Below the pieces are notes generated by a model. It searched no databases, was not told the DNA's origin, and saw only the letters and a list, made by a program, of their open reading frames with translations. Of a stretch of 64,000 bases of DNA, positions 1 to 9,362 are shown one piece after another. Position 1 is the stretch's first letter; each line of letters begins with the position of its first letter. The DNA is from Deltaproteobacteria bacterium. GTDB taxonomy: Bacteria > Desulfobacterota > Desulfobaccia > Desulfobaccales > 0-14-0-80-60-11. The DNA lies in assembly GCA_030018495.1 (NCBI GenBank), contig JASEFS010000004.1, positions 1-64,000 of the forward strand, read 5' to 3'. The position numbers were made by a program, and so were the translations under genes.

Positions 1-1
1 C

Positions 2-283
2 GCGGCCCCCAAGCCCGAGGCTGCGCCCGCACCCGCCGCGGCCCCCAAAGAGGCCCTGGTGGCCGGCGAAGTGCCCCTTCGGGCTCCCATGCCGGGCATG
101 ATCATCAGCTATAACGTCAAGGTGGGAGACAAGGTCAATACCGGCGACCTGGTGTGCGTGTTGGAAGCCATGAAGATGCAGAACTCCCTGCCCTCCCCGG
201 CCTCCGGCACGGTCAAAGCCATCAACTTCGAACCCGGCGCCAGCGTCGCCAAGGACGCGGTGATCATGGTGATTGCCAAGTAG
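2..283 (+). CDS. Biotin carboxyl carrier protein / biotinyl domain (5' end outside window)
   Basis: Only the C-terminal 93 residues are visible; the reading frame is open to the left edge, so the real start is off-window. The segment begins with an Ala/Pro-rich linker (about residues 1-20), followed by a complete biotinyl-lipoyl domain with the biotinylation motif E-A-M-K-M near the middle and the usual Gly/Val turns on either side. The Lys in that motif carries biotin, which shuttles CO2 between a carboxylase or decarboxylase and its carboxyltransferase. The flexible Ala/Pro linker is typical of acyl-CoA carboxylase, oxaloacetate decarboxylase and methylmalonyl-CoA decarboxylase carrier subunits; which of these applies cannot be decided without the upstream genes. 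The gene is last in its unit because a strong terminator follows within 30 bases. Confidence 0.88.
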   Translation, partial: AAPKPEAAPAPAAAPKEALVAGEVPLRAPMPGMIISYNVKVGDKVNTGDLVCVLEAMKMQNSLPSPASGTVKAINFEPGASVAKDAVIMVIAK

Positions 284-308
284 CTTTCCCAGCCGTGAGA
301 TTTATTTG

Positions 309-335
309 GGGCGACCGCCAGGTCGCCCTTTTTTT
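309..335 (+). terminator. Rho-independent terminator after the biotinyl protein
   Basis: Perfect 8-bp stem GGGCGACC/GGTCGCCC with a 4-base loop, followed by a run of seven T. It lies 25 bases after the stop codon. Confidence 0.9.
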
Positions 336-482
336 GCCTTAAAGGCAAGCCTTAAACTTTTCACCTCTTCAAGCTTTTTTTCAACCGCCGATATCTTTCC
401 TTTAACTATTCCAAGCCTGCCTTTATCTAATTAATCACAGAGGTGAAGATGGGGTAATCAACCAACGGAGGGGAAAGATAAC

Positions 483-848
483 ATGTACATGAAAAGCTTC
501 GGCATTATTCTTTTGGTGGCCATCCTGCTGGGCGGCTGTGCCTCGGCTCCCCAACAAAATCCCTACCTGTACACCGGTGCGGGTCTGGGCGCGGCTCTGG
601 GGGCCGGCATCGGGGCCGGCGTCAACCACAGCAACCCCTGGAAGGGCGCAGCCATCGGCGCTCTGCTGGGCGGCGCGGCCGGCGGCCTGGCCGGAGAATA
701 CTACGGCCGCTCCCACCCTTATTACCAAACCGGGCAGCCCCCCCAGAGTCAGGGGTATTACGGGCCGTCCCAACAACCGAGCTATGGTTACGACTCCCCC
801 CAGCCTAACTACAGCTATGCACAGCCGTCTTATCAGAACGCATACTAA
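483..848 (+). CDS. Glycine-zipper lipoprotein (first of a tandem pair)
   Basis: 121-residue predicted outer-membrane lipoprotein of unknown function. The N-terminus is a lipoprotein signal peptide ending in the lipobox L-L-G-G-C (Cys about residue 19). Residues about 30-75 form a glycine zipper, with Gly/Ala at every third or fourth position, interrupted by an N-P-W-K-G motif; the last about 45 residues are rich in Tyr, Gln, Pro and Ser. Glycine-zipper domains usually pack as membrane-associated helix pairs. A good ribosome site (GGAGGGG) precedes the ATG. The next gene, 24 bases on, is a clear paralogue with the same order of signal peptide, zipper and Tyr-rich tail, so the pair probably arose by tandem duplication and is co-transcribed. 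Confidence 0.82.
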   Translation: MYMKSFGIILLVAILLGGCASAPQQNPYLYTGAGLGAALGAGIGAGVNHSNPWKGAAIGALLGGAAGGLAGEYYGRSHPYYQTGQPPQSQGYYGPSQQPSYGYDSPQPNYSYAQPSYQNAY

Positions 849-872
849 CAGGGAGTTCTTAGAGGGGGGATA

Positions 873-1298
873 ATGTTCTGCAAAGCATTGCCCGGGGTGC
901 TCATAATAGTGGCCGTTGTCGGCATGGTTGGCGGCTGCGCCCACCAGTCGCCGTACACGGCCACCGGCGCCGCGGTGGGCGGAAGCCTCGGCGCGCTCAC
1001 CGGGGCAGCCATTGACGATAAAAACCCCTGGCGCGGTGCGGCCATCGGCGGTGCGGTGGGGACAGTGGCCGGCGGGGTCGCCGGGAATGCTGCCGGTCGG
1101 TCACGTTCTTATCAGGAGGGCTACTATAATCAGCCCGGCTACGGGTATTCCCAAGGCCAGCCGTATGACCGCAATTACGGGTACCATGGCGGCTATTACC
1201 CGCCGCCGTCCAATGATGACTACGGCCGTCCTTATCCCCCCTCGGGGTATGAACCTTATCCGCCATACGCGGAGCCAGGCCCTGATTATAGCTACTAA
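873..1298 (+). CDS. Glycine-zipper lipoprotein (second of a tandem pair)
   Basis: 141-residue paralogue of the preceding lipoprotein. The signal peptide ends in the lipobox M-V-G-G-C. A glycine-zipper segment (about residues 30-75) contains the shared N-P-W-R-G-A-A-I-G core, and the C-terminal half is a low-complexity tail of Tyr, Gly, Pro, Gln and Ser. The start is supported by a strong GAGGGGGG ribosome site. A rho-independent terminator follows at about 1394, closing this two-gene unit. No enzyme motif is present. A structural or envelope-stress role is plausible from the zipper, but nothing in the neighbourhood fixes it. Confidence 0.82.
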   Translation: MFCKALPGVLIIVAVVGMVGGCAHQSPYTATGAAVGGSLGALTGAAIDDKNPWRGAAIGGAVGTVAGGVAGNAAGRSRSYQEGYYNQPGYGYSQGQPYDRNYGYHGGYYPPPSNDDYGRPYPPSGYEPYPPYAEPGPDYSY

Positions 1299-1393
1299 AT
1301 TAACTGGTTCGACTCGCGCTGCTGCCTGAGGACGGCAAAGGGACCTACGATTCAATAAGAGCTTAAATTTCCACTCAATCTTTTGCATAATGA

Positions 1394-1434
1394 AGCCCGG
1401 GGCCGACTCGATGGAATCGGCGCCCGGGCTTTTT
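1394..1434 (+). terminator. Rho-independent terminator after the lipoprotein pair
   Basis: A 13-bp stem (AGCCCGGG plus GCCGA on the left arm, with one unpaired G on the right arm) is followed by five T. It separates the lipoprotein pair from the ParB-like gene. Confidence 0.9.
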
Positions 1435-1464
1435 GTCTAATATAATTGGTATCTGGAGAGTGCC

Positions 1465-2427
1465 GTGGCCAGGATCCAGGAAGTCCCGCTGAGTGATATA
1501 GATTTAGACGACCACCCCTTCGCAGTCGCCTCTTCGGCAGATATCAGCCCTCTTTCCGCTTCAATGGCTGAGGTGGGGCTTCTGAATCCCCCCTGGCTGC
1601 GAAAAAAAGCCGAAGCTGGGTGGCAGGTGGTAACCGGCCTGAAGCGCCTTAAAAGCGCGGCTCGCCTGAGATGGGAGAAGATCGCGGCTCATACCTTGTC
1701 CGCGGAAACGCCGGATTCCCGCTGTCTGTCCATCGCGCTGCAGGATAACGCCTTCGGCCGGAGCTTCTCCCCCGGAGAGCAGGTTTTTTATATTAACCGG
1801 CTTACAAAGCATTGGGACGAAGCTCAGATTGTGCAGCATTTTCTCCCTCTCCTGGGCCTGCCTCCCAGCGCTAAAATACTGCACCGCTTTTTGGCTGCGG
1901 GCTCGCTTGAGGAAGCCTGGCAGGACTTGCTGGTGAGCGGCCGCCTGGCCCTTACCGCCGCGGCCCGCCTGGCCGCCTGGCCCGCCGCGGCGCGTCGGGC
2001 TGCCTTCCCCTTTTTCCGGGACCTGCCATTCAGTCAGAGCAAGCAGGAGGAATTACTGAAATGGCTGGAGCTCCTGGCGCGCCGGCAGGATAAGGCTCTG
2101 GAAGACTTTCTGCTCAAGCCGGAGCTGACCGCCTGCCTTGAAGATCCCGCCCTAAATCCCCAAGAGAAAGCCCAACGAGTGCGCCGTCGGCTTAAAGACT
2201 GGACCTTTCCCCGCCTGAGCGCGGCTCTGCGAGCCTTCGAACAAGGTCTGGCAGGTTTGGGCCTGGCCCAGCACCCCCGAGTGCGCCTGAGTCCGCCTCC
2301 GGCCTTCGAAGGCCCGGATTTTCACCTGGAAATCAAATTCCGGGATGCCGACGAATTGCGTTCGCTTCTCGATACTCTCACCAGCCTGGCCCGGCAGGAG
2401 GACTTCTCGGCCCTCACTGCCATCTAA
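1465..2427 (+). CDS. ParB/Spo0J-like N-terminal domain protein, orphan
   Basis: 320 residues, GTG start preceded by a GGAGAG ribosome site. The first about 95 residues resemble the ParB N-terminal (ParB/sulfiredoxin) fold: an I-x-L-D-D-H-P-F opening, S-M-A-E-V-G-L-L-N-P-P-W for the usual I-x-x-x-G-x-x-x-P motif, and V-V-T-G-L-K-R-L-K-S-A in place of the CTP-binding G-E-R-R-x-x-A box. The Glu and first Arg of that box are therefore not conserved. The remainder is helical and Ala/Leu-rich, with no obvious helix-turn-helix of the ParB type. No parA and no parS-like repeats are nearby, so a role in chromosome segregation is not supported; a ParB-like regulator or nuclease-fold protein is more cautious. 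Confidence 0.65.
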   Translation: MARIQEVPLSDIDLDDHPFAVASSADISPLSASMAEVGLLNPPWLRKKAEAGWQVVTGLKRLKSAARLRWEKIAAHTLSAETPDSRCLSIALQDNAFGRSFSPGEQVFYINRLTKHWDEAQIVQHFLPLLGLPPSAKILHRFLAAGSLEEAWQDLLVSGRLALTAAARLAAWPAAARRAAFPFFRDLPFSQSKQEELLKWLELLARRQDKALEDFLLKPELTACLEDPALNPQEKAQRVRRRLKDWTFPRLSAALRAFEQGLAGLGLAQHPRVRLSPPPAFEGPDFHLEIKFRDADELRSLLDTLTSLARQEDFSALTAI

Positions 2428-2588
2428 ATTCCTTCCGGGCCTATCTTGCAGATGGCGAGGCTCCCGGCCCCGCTCCGCCGATTGTCTTGCAATCCGCCTT
2501 TACAACCTTAACTTTAAAGGCATATGATGAGACCATCTGATAAACTTTCTTCCTAAGGCGTTCCGAAATGTCCAGAAAGGATGCACTC

Positions 2589-4664
2589 ATGTCCCAACCG
2601 GGCAAGCCCAACCGTTTGGCCGAGGCCACCAGCCCTTATCTCCAGCAGCACAAATACAATCCCGTGAACTGGTTTCCCTGGGGGCCGGAGGCCCTGGAAA
2701 AAGCCAAACGGGAGGATAAGCCTATCTTTCTCAGCATCGGCTATTCCACCTGCCACTGGTGCCACGTCATGGCGCATGAGTCTTTTGAAGATGAAGAAAT
2801 CGCCGCGGTGATGAATGAACACTACGTGAGCATCAAGGTGGACCGGGAGGAGCGGCCCGACCTGGACGAAATCTATATGAACGCGGTGACCATGCTCACC
2901 GGCCGGGGCGGCTGGCCGATGAGCGTTTTTTTAACCCCCGATTTAAAGCCCTTTTATGGAGGCACCTATTTTCCGCCTGAGGATCGGGGCGGCATCCCGG
3001 GTTTTCGCCGGCTCTTAGTGGCTTTGGCCAATGCCTATAAGGAAAACCGCGCCCCTCTGCTGGACATGGGCGCCAAAGTGACAGAGCGGCTGAAAATTCT
3101 GGGGGATATGCCCGGACAGGTTCAGGAGCCTCAGCTTGATCAGATTAAGGCCGCGGCCGAAAATCTGAAAAAAGATTTTGACGAGGTGCACGGCGGTTTC
3201 GGCCGCGCCCCCAAATTCCCGCGTTCATTGGAACTCGCATATTTGCTGCACTTTTCGCATATTCAAAACGATCCCCAGGCCTGGGAAATTTTCTCCTTCA
3301 GCCTGGAAAAGATGGCCCGGGGCGGCATCTATGATCAGGTGGGGGGCGGCTTTCACCGCTACACGGTGGATGAGAAGTGGGTCATACCGCACTTTGAAAA
3401 GATGCTTTATGACAATGCTTTGCTGGCCCCCCTTTATCTGGCCCACTATCAACTCACCGGGAGCGACCTGTCCCGGCGCATTGCCCGGGAAACGCTGGAT
3501 TTCGCCTTGCGGGAAATGGAGGCTCCGCAGGGAGGTTTTTATTCAGCCTGGGACGCGGACAGCGAAGGCGTCGAAGGCAAATTTTACGTGTGGAGCGCCG
3601 AAGAATTCAGCCAGGCCCTGCCCCCGGACCTGGTCGCCCTGGCCGCCGCGGCCCTGGGCGTGACGCCGGAGGGCAATTTTGAGGGGAAAAACGTCCTCAC
3701 CCGCCCTTTTACTGAAGCGGAACTGGCTGAACGCCTTTCCCTCACCGAAGAAAAGGTCAGGCTGGGTCTTAGGACGGCCTTGGAACGACTCTTCATGGCC
3801 CGGCGCCGACGCGTCAAACCCCACCGCGACGAAAAGATCATCGTTTCCTGGAACGGTTTGATGTTCACGGCCATGTGCCTGGGGACCCAAATCCTGCGCG
3901 ACGGCATTTATTATGAGGCTGCGGACCGGGGCGCCAAGTTCATATTCGACAACCTGTTTAAGGAAAACCGTCTCCATCGTATCTGGTCAGGCGGCCAGGC
4001 GGCGGTTCCCGGTTTTCTGGACGACTACGCCATCCTGGCCAACGCCTGCCTCGATCTCTATGAGACGGATTTCAACCCCGAGTGGCTGGCCGCGGCCCGG
4101 CATCTGGCGGCCTTGATGGAGCGCCTGTTTCTTGATGAAGCGGACGGCACCTTTTTCTATGTGGACTCTGACCAGGACGTCACCCTGGTGCGGGGTAAGA
4201 GCGTTTACGATCAGGTCATCCCCTCCGGAAATTCCATGGCGGCCCGGGTCTTCTGGCGTCTTTACCGGTTTACCGATGAATCCCCTTACCTGGATAGGGT
4301 CAAGGCGGTGGTTAACCGATTTATGGGAAACGCCCTGGAGAACCCCTGGGGGTTCGCCCATTTTCTGACCGTACCCTTGCTGTATCTGACTCCGCCCCTG
4401 GATCTGACCTTTGTCGGCCCTGCCGGCCATGACCAGATAAAGGAAATGTTGACGGAAACCTATCGGCGTTTCCTGCCCCAGCGGCGGCTGATTCTCAAGG
4501 ACCCCGAAGATTGCGCCCGCCTGGAAGAACTGGCGCCGCCGGCCGGGGTTTATGCGCCGGCAGCCGAGGGGCCGGTGGCTTATCTCTGTTATGATTACAC
4601 CTGTCAGCCGCCGGTGAAGAATGCTAAGGAACTGGCGGCCCGGTTGAATCAAATAAAGTCATAA
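2589..4664 (+). CDS. DUF255 thioredoxin-domain / glucosaminidase-like protein (YyaL/SSP411 family)
   Basis: 691 residues, close to the family norm. The N-terminal thioredoxin-like domain (residues about 1-165) has the family signature N-R-L-A-x-x-x-S-P-Y-L-x-Q-H and a C-H-W-C active-site pair (Cys55 and Cys58) followed by H-V-M. The rest is an alpha/alpha-toroid region resembling N-acylglucosamine epimerase and cellobiose-epimerase folds, with the conserved [14 protein letters not shown] and D-A-D-S-E-G blocks. The family is widespread, but its biochemical role is unsettled. The ATG at 2589 has an AAAGGA ribosome site 7 bases upstream and fits the family N-terminus; an in-frame ATG at 2568 is the alternative. 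It stands alone between 250-base non-coding gaps. Confidence 0.9.
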   Translation: MSQPGKPNRLAEATSPYLQQHKYNPVNWFPWGPEALEKAKREDKPIFLSIGYSTCHWCHVMAHESFEDEEIAAVMNEHYVSIKVDREERPDLDEIYMNAVTMLTGRGGWPMSVFLTPDLKPFYGGTYFPPEDRGGIPGFRRLLVALANAYKENRAPLLDMGAKVTERLKILGDMPGQVQEPQLDQIKAAAENLKKDFDEVHGGFGRAPKFPRSLELAYLLHFSHIQNDPQAWEIFSFSLEKMARGGIYDQVGGGFHRYTVDEKWVIPHFEKMLYDNALLAPLYLAHYQLTGSDLSRRIARETLDFALREMEAPQGGFYSAWDADSEGVEGKFYVWSAEEFSQALPPDLVALAAAALGVTPEGNFEGKNVLTRPFTEAELAERLSLTEEKVRLGLRTALERLFMARRRRVKPHRDEKIIVSWNGLMFTAMCLGTQILRDGIYYEAADRGAKFIFDNLFKENRLHRIWSGGQAAVPGFLDDYAILANACLDLYETDFNPEWLAAARHLAALMERLFLDEADGTFFYVDSDQDVTLVRGKSVYDQVIPSGNSMAARVFWRLYRFTDESPYLDRVKAVVNRFMGNALENPWGFAHFLTVPLLYLTPPLDLTFVGPAGHDQIKEMLTETYRRFLPQRRLILKDPEDCARLEELAPPAGVYAPAAEGPVAYLCYDYTCQPPVKNAKELAARLNQIKS

Positions 4665-4917
4665 AGGTTTGCACTACCTCCCGGCACCGCGCCGCACCCG
4701 TGCAAGCGGTCGGAAATTACTGCCTGGACAATCTCAAGTTCACCGACTTCCTCTTCCAAACATGCCCTCTGTTTGTGAGCAAGCTTGTCACTGAAAAATA
4801 TTACTTCTTCTTTTTGCCCGGACTAAATAATTGAAGCCTCTTTCCCAGTATGCTCTATTGTGATGAATATAAAGAAAATCAAACACCTTATGAGTACGTC
4901 CTTGCCGAGGGGGCATA

Positions 4918-5652
4918 ATGGGCTGGGAAGACAAATTGCCGGTGGTAAAAAGCCTTACCAAAGCCGTGCTCGAGACTTTGGCCCCTCAAAACCTGGCCGG
5001 ATTTGAAGAGGAATTCGCGCCGTTTGTCCTGGCCCAAGGTGCGCCTCAGGCTCAGGAACGGACCCGGCTTATAAGAAATCGAAATCAGGGCCTCGACATT
5101 ACCTTAGTGGCCGGCATGTTCTTCCAGGTGCTGGTGGAAGCCGAACAACTGCCGACCGGCACCACCGAACGGGTCTCGTATGTCCGGAAACGGGCCAAGA
5201 CCTATTTGGTGAACCGCCTGTCCGGGCAAATTTCCATGTCCCAATTCTTCCGCCTGTTGAACCTTATCGACCATCAGGTCCAGCAATATTTTGCCCAGTG
5301 CAGGAGCAGTTGGACCGGCGGGCCCCCGGGCCTGCTGTCGCCGGCCCAAACGCCGCCGGAACCCCTGAGGGCGGAAGCCTTGCAACAAGACCTTGCCCAA
5401 GTCGCTATGGAGCCCAGGGGGCGCCGGAAGCTTACCCAGGAAAAATTGCTGGAATTTCTCCTGCAAACCGGGGGCAATTGGTTCAAGCTGCTGGATTTTG
5501 AGACCCACTTCCAGGTGAACAAGAAAACCGCCTGGGCCTGCCTGAATCAATTGCTGGAGGAAGGCATCCTTATCCACAACGGCGAGAAAGCCAACAAGGC
5601 GCGCTATATCGTGGCGAGCCGGTTCCGCCGCGCCGATACGAAAATAAGCTAG
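4918..5652 (+). CDS. Unknown protein with C-terminal winged-helix-like domain
   Basis: 244 residues, not recognised. The start has a GAGGGGG ribosome site. Residues about 1-130 are mainly helical and contain a basic segment (E-R-V-S-Y-V-R-K-R-A-K). A Pro/Gln-rich linker (about 135-165) leads to a C-terminal segment (about 170-235) whose pattern, K-L-L-D-F-E-T-H-F-Q-V-N-K-K-T-A-W followed by L-N-Q-L-L-E-E-G-I-L and a short I-x-x-N-G-E hairpin, reads like a winged helix-turn-helix. A DNA-binding or regulatory role is possible but unproven. The gene is followed by palindromic repeats rather than by a partner gene. Confidence 0.6.
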   Translation: MGWEDKLPVVKSLTKAVLETLAPQNLAGFEEEFAPFVLAQGAPQAQERTRLIRNRNQGLDITLVAGMFFQVLVEAEQLPTGTTERVSYVRKRAKTYLVNRLSGQISMSQFFRLLNLIDHQVQQYFAQCRSSWTGGPPGLLSPAQTPPEPLRAEALQQDLAQVAMEPRGRRKLTQEKLLEFLLQTGGNWFKLLDFETHFQVNKKTAWACLNQLLEEGILIHNGEKANKARYIVASRFRRADTKIS

Positions 5653-5676
5653 CCAAGCCGTCAATTCTTCCTTCAT

Positions 5677-5811
5677 GTTCCCAAGCTCCTGCTGGGGAAG
5701 GCAATTATGAGCCCAAGCTCTGCTTGGGGAATCGTCTTTTGGAATTTCATGGGCTCTCTCATCAAGCTGAGCTTAAAAAGCATGGGGTTCTCAAGCAGGA
5801 GCTTGGGAACC
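5677..5811. repeat. Cluster of GTTCCCAAGCTC-type palindromic repeats
   Basis: Three imperfect palindromes of about 24 bases built on TTCCCAAGCTCCTGCT and its complement lie at 5677-5700, 5709-5731 and 5786-5811. The third is in inverted orientation to the first and can pair with it over 13-15 bases. No protein is encoded; an open frame over this stretch is rich in rare-context residues and lacks a ribosome site. This fills most of the 366-base gap between the two flanking genes. Confidence 0.75.
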
Positions 5812-5925
5812 AGGATAAGCCTGGGAATCAGAATAAATTTTTTTCGCCTGATTTACCGGCCCTTACCTGCAAAGCTCTCCTGCCTGGTTATCTTTAAAAC
5901 CCGACCTTTCACTCCCAGAAAAATC

Positions 5926-5953
5926 TTGTGTAAAATTAAACAGTGACTATATT
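5926..5953 (+). promoter_or_regulatory. Possible sigma-70 promoter for the 81-aa gene and uvrA
   Basis: TTGTGT and TATATT separated by 16 bases, about 66 bases before the start of the small gene. The -10 matches five of six positions and the -35 only four. Judged by eye only. Confidence 0.35.
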
Positions 5954-6018
5954 TTTAACTTGGGGATATGAACTTCCAAACAAACAAGCTTTTATAAGCG
6001 CACGACAAGGATGTTGGC

Positions 6019-6264
6019 ATGGCCAAAGAAAGGAATAAGAATAACCTGGGGGCTAAGCTAGAAATTAAAGTAATCCCCCCTAGTTACCTGGATATGCCGC
6101 TGGCGGAAATCACCCGGATACTGGGGGACGGCCCGCTGCTGTGGCCCGGCGGTGCGGGCCGCTCCCAGGGAATCAAGTTTGTCCATTATGAAATTAAGAA
6201 AAAGCGGGGCCGCAAACCCAAGGCCTTGAAAAACAATAAAGATTCTGGTAAACCCTCGCCTTGA
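6019..6264 (+). CDS. Small basic unknown protein with AT-hook-like tail
   Basis: 81 residues, not recognised. An AAGGA ribosome site precedes the ATG. The C-terminus contains K-K-K-R-G-R-K-P-K, which has the R-G-R-K-P core of an AT-hook minor-groove-binding motif. The central part (P-S-Y-L-D-M-P-L-A-E-I-T-R-I-L-G) is probably a short helix. The gene lies 52 bases upstream of uvrA on the same strand and may be co-transcribed with it. A nucleic-acid-binding role is suggested only by the basic tail. Confidence 0.6.
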   Translation: MAKERNKNNLGAKLEIKVIPPSYLDMPLAEITRILGDGPLLWPGGAGRSQGIKFVHYEIKKKRGRKPKALKNNKDSGKPSP

Positions 6265-6316
6265 TCACCCGCCGCAGAGCCAAGCGACAGGCAGCCCAGC
6301 AAGCATGTAATCAGCA

Positions 6317-9127
6317 ATGTCCACTGACACGATCGTAATTCGCGGCGCCCGGGAGCATAACCTCAAAAATCTGGACCTGGAATTGCCGCGGCATCAGTTT
6401 ATTGTAATTACCGGGGTTTCCGGCTCCGGCAAGTCCACCCTGGCCTTTGACATTCTCTATGCCGAAGGCCAGCGGCGCTACGTGGAGAGCCTCTCGGCCT
6501 ACGCCCGGCAGTTTCTGGAGCTTATGGACAAGCCGGACGTGGACTATATCGAGGGGCTGTCGCCGGCCATCGCCATCGAGCAGCGCAGCGCCTCCAAGAA
6601 CCCCCGCTCCACCGTGGGCACCGCCACGGAAATTTACGACTACCTCAGGGTGCTTTTCGCCCGCGTAGGCCTGCCTTACTGCTATCAGTGCGGCCGTCCC
6701 ATAGCCTCTCGTTCTGTGCCCCAAATGGTCGACCAGCTCATGGAATTGCCCGTGGGAGCCCGCATCACCATCCTGGCTCCCATAGTGGTGAACCGCAAGG
6801 GCGAACACCAGAAACTCCTGGAACGCTTGCAGCGGGAGGGTTACAGCCGCATCCGCCTGGACGGCGAAATCGTCGAACTGGAGGAGCTGCCCGTCCTGGA
6901 CAAAAACAAGCGGCACACTATTGAAGCGGTGGTGGACCGGCTGGTGATCAAGGAGGACTTGGCCGCCCGCCTGACGGATTCCCTGGAGCTGGCCCTGAAA
7001 CTGGCCGAAGGCCTAGTAAAAATCGCGGTGGCGGGCGGTGAGGAGATCCTCTTCAGCGAGAAGTTCGCCTGCGATGTCTGCGGGGTTAGCCTGCCGGAAA
7101 TCAATCCCCAGCTCTTTTCCTTCAACAGTCCCCAGGGCGCTTGCCCGTCTTGCTCAGGGCTGGGGAGCCGCATGGTCATCGACCCGGACCTGGTGGTCCC
7201 CAATCCGGAATTGTCGCTGCGGGAGGGCGCCGTGCGCCCCTGGGCCAAGCAGCACACCCTGCGGCACCAGCAGATGCTGGAAGCCCTGCAGGAACATTAC
7301 CGCTTCTCCAGCCGCACGCCCTTCAAGGATCTGGACGAAGTGATCAAACGGGCCCTGCTGCATGGCTCGGGCCCGACCTCCATCAACTTTTTCTATGAAC
7401 AGGGCGGCCGCCGGGTTTTTGTGCCGCGGCCCTTCCCCGGCGTCATCCCCATGCTGGAGGAACGCTACAATGATACTGAATCCTGCGCGGTGCGGGAGGA
7501 CATCGAACAATACATGTCCATGAGGCCCTGCCCTGATTGCCAGGGAGCGCGCCTGCGCCGGGAAGCCCTCTCGGTCAAACTCGGGGGCCTCAATATCAGC
7601 GAAGTCACGGCCTTAAGCGTAGCCCGGACCCTGGAATGGTTCCAAAGCCTGCAACTTTCCCCCCGCCAGGCCGAAATCGCCCGCCGGGTCATCAAAGAGA
7701 TCACCGAGCGCCTGGTCTTTCTTATGGAGGTGGGACTGGATTACCTCACCATGAACCGGCCCACCGCCACCCTGGCCGGCGGGGAGGCCCAGCGCATCCG
7801 GCTGGCCACCCAGATCGGCTCCAAGCTCTCCGGGGTGCTTTATATCCTGGATGAGCCTTCCATCGGCCTTCACCCCCGGGACACCCAGAGGCTTCTGACT
7901 ACTCTCAAGGTTTTGCGAGACTTGGGGAACACGGTGATCGTGGTGGAGCACGACCCGGAAACCATCCGCCAGGCCGACTTCGTGGTGGACATGGGGCCGG
8001 GCGCGGGCCGGGAAGGAGGCCAAGCGGTTTTTGTGGGACCGCCCCAGAAGCTGCTGAAGTCCAATACCCTGACCGGCTTGTTTCTGTCAGGCCGCCGGGA
8101 GATTTTCCTTCCTCAGAAACGCCGCGTCCCCAACGGCGGTCTCCGCCTCACCGGCGCCAGGGGCTATAACCTGCAAGGGCTGTCCGTGGATATCCCGCTT
8201 AAGGTGCTTACCTGCGTCACCGGCGTCTCCGGCTCCGGCAAGAGCACCCTCATTATGGATACCCTGTACCCGGCCCTGCGCCAGAAGCTTTACCGGGCCA
8301 GAATTGCCGCCGCGCCTTTTGATGATCTTACCGGCGCCGAACAATTGGACAAGGTGATCAACATCGACCAGAACCCCATCGGCCGGACCCCCCGCTCCAA
8401 TCCCGCCACCTATTCCGGGGCCTTCACTATGATCAGGGAGCTCTTCTCCCAGGTGCCCGAGGCCCGGCTCAGGGGCTACAAACCGGGGCGCTTCAGCTTT
8501 AACGTCAAAGGCGGTCGCTGCGAGGCCTGCCGGGGCGAAGGCATCAACAAGATAGAGATGCACTTTCTGCCGGACGTGTACGTGCGCTGCGAAGTGTGCC
8601 GGGGGCTGCGCTACAACCCGGCCACCCTGGAGATCCGCTATAAAGGCTACACCATCGCGGAAGTGCTGGAGATGACCGTGGAGCAGGCCCTGGAGGTCTT
8701 CGGGCCGGTGCCGGCCCTGCGGGACCGCTTGCAGACTTTGGTGGACGTGGGCTTGGGCTACGTGCAGCTCGGCCAGTCGGCCACCACCCTGTCAGGGGGC
8801 GAGGCCCAGCGCCTGAAGCTCTCCCGGGAGCTCAGCAAGCGGGCCACGGGCCGGACCCTTTATATTTTGGACGAACCCACCACCGGCCTGCACCTGGCGG
8901 ATATCGAAAAGCTGCTGTCGGTCCTGAACCGCTTGGTGGACGCGGGCAACACCGTGATCATCATCGAGCACAATCTGGATGTCATCAAGACCGCTGACTA
9001 CCTCATCGATTTGGGTCCCGAAGGCGGCGACAAGGGCGGCCGCCTGGTGGCCGCGGGCACGCCGGAGGAGGTGGCCGGACATGCCGAGTCCCATACGGGC
9101 CGTTTCCTGCGCCAGATGATGCATTAG
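6317..9127 (+). CDS. uvrA: UvrABC excision nuclease subunit A
   Basis: 936 residues, normal length for UvrA, the damage-recognition ATPase of nucleotide excision repair. It dimerises, loads UvrB on lesions and dissociates. Two ABC ATPase modules are complete. Module I has Walker [10 protein letters not shown] at residues 33-41 and signature [10 protein letters not shown]; module II has a second G-V-S-G-S-G-K-S-T and signature [10 protein letters not shown] with L-D-E-P-T-T-G-L-H. Both zinc modules are present: C-D-V-C...C-P-S-C inside ATPase I, and C-E-A-C...C-E-V-C in ATPase II. There are no breaks or missing motifs. The gene mfd, which also recruits UvrA, is about 28 kb away in the same window. 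Confidence 0.98.
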   Translation: MSTDTIVIRGAREHNLKNLDLELPRHQFIVITGVSGSGKSTLAFDILYAEGQRRYVESLSAYARQFLELMDKPDVDYIEGLSPAIAIEQRSASKNPRSTVGTATEIYDYLRVLFARVGLPYCYQCGRPIASRSVPQMVDQLMELPVGARITILAPIVVNRKGEHQKLLERLQREGYSRIRLDGEIVELEELPVLDKNKRHTIEAVVDRLVIKEDLAARLTDSLELALKLAEGLVKIAVAGGEEILFSEKFACDVCGVSLPEINPQLFSFNSPQGACPSCSGLGSRMVIDPDLVVPNPELSLREGAVRPWAKQHTLRHQQMLEALQEHYRFSSRTPFKDLDEVIKRALLHGSGPTSINFFYEQGGRRVFVPRPFPGVIPMLEERYNDTESCAVREDIEQYMSMRPCPDCQGARLRREALSVKLGGLNISEVTALSVARTLEWFQSLQLSPRQAEIARRVIKEITERLVFLMEVGLDYLTMNRPTATLAGGEAQRIRLATQIGSKLSGVLYILDEPSIGLHPRDTQRLLTTLKVLRDLGNTVIVVEHDPETIRQADFVVDMGPGAGREGGQAVFVGPPQKLLKSNTLTGLFLSGRREIFLPQKRRVPNGGLRLTGARGYNLQGLSVDIPLKVLTCVTGVSGSGKSTLIMDTLYPALRQKLYRARIAAAPFDDLTGAEQLDKVINIDQNPIGRTPRSNPATYSGAFTMIRELFSQVPEARLRGYKPGRFSFNVKGGRCEACRGEGINKIEMHFLPDVYVRCEVCRGLRYNPATLEIRYKGYTIAEVLEMTVEQALEVFGPVPALRDRLQTLVDVGLGYVQLGQSATTLSGGEAQRLKLSRELSKRATGRTLYILDEPTTGLHLADIEKLLSVLNRLVDAGNTVIIIEHNLDVIKTADYLIDLGPEGGDKGGRLVAAGTPEEVAGHAESHTGRFLRQMMH

Positions 9128-9362
9128 CCCGCGCCTTACATTAATCTTTCAATAACTTGAAGCAAGGGCGGCGGGTCTCTGCCACGCCGCCGAAAATGCC
9201 CAGGTACGGCCGCCCCACCGAAAGCCTCCGGCTTCTTTTGGACGGAAAGCAGTAAGTGCTTGAATCACCCTTCAGCAAAAGGGCGGCCGAAGCGGCGCAG
9301 CCAACATTTTTGTGTGGGAGCTTGCGGCAACTGGGGGATGGAGTACAGGACCCGGCCAGCGG

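Noticed and set aside
5707-5946. 79-residue frame between the winged-helix and AT-hook genes
   Set aside because: It is made of the palindromic repeats themselves and has no ribosome site.
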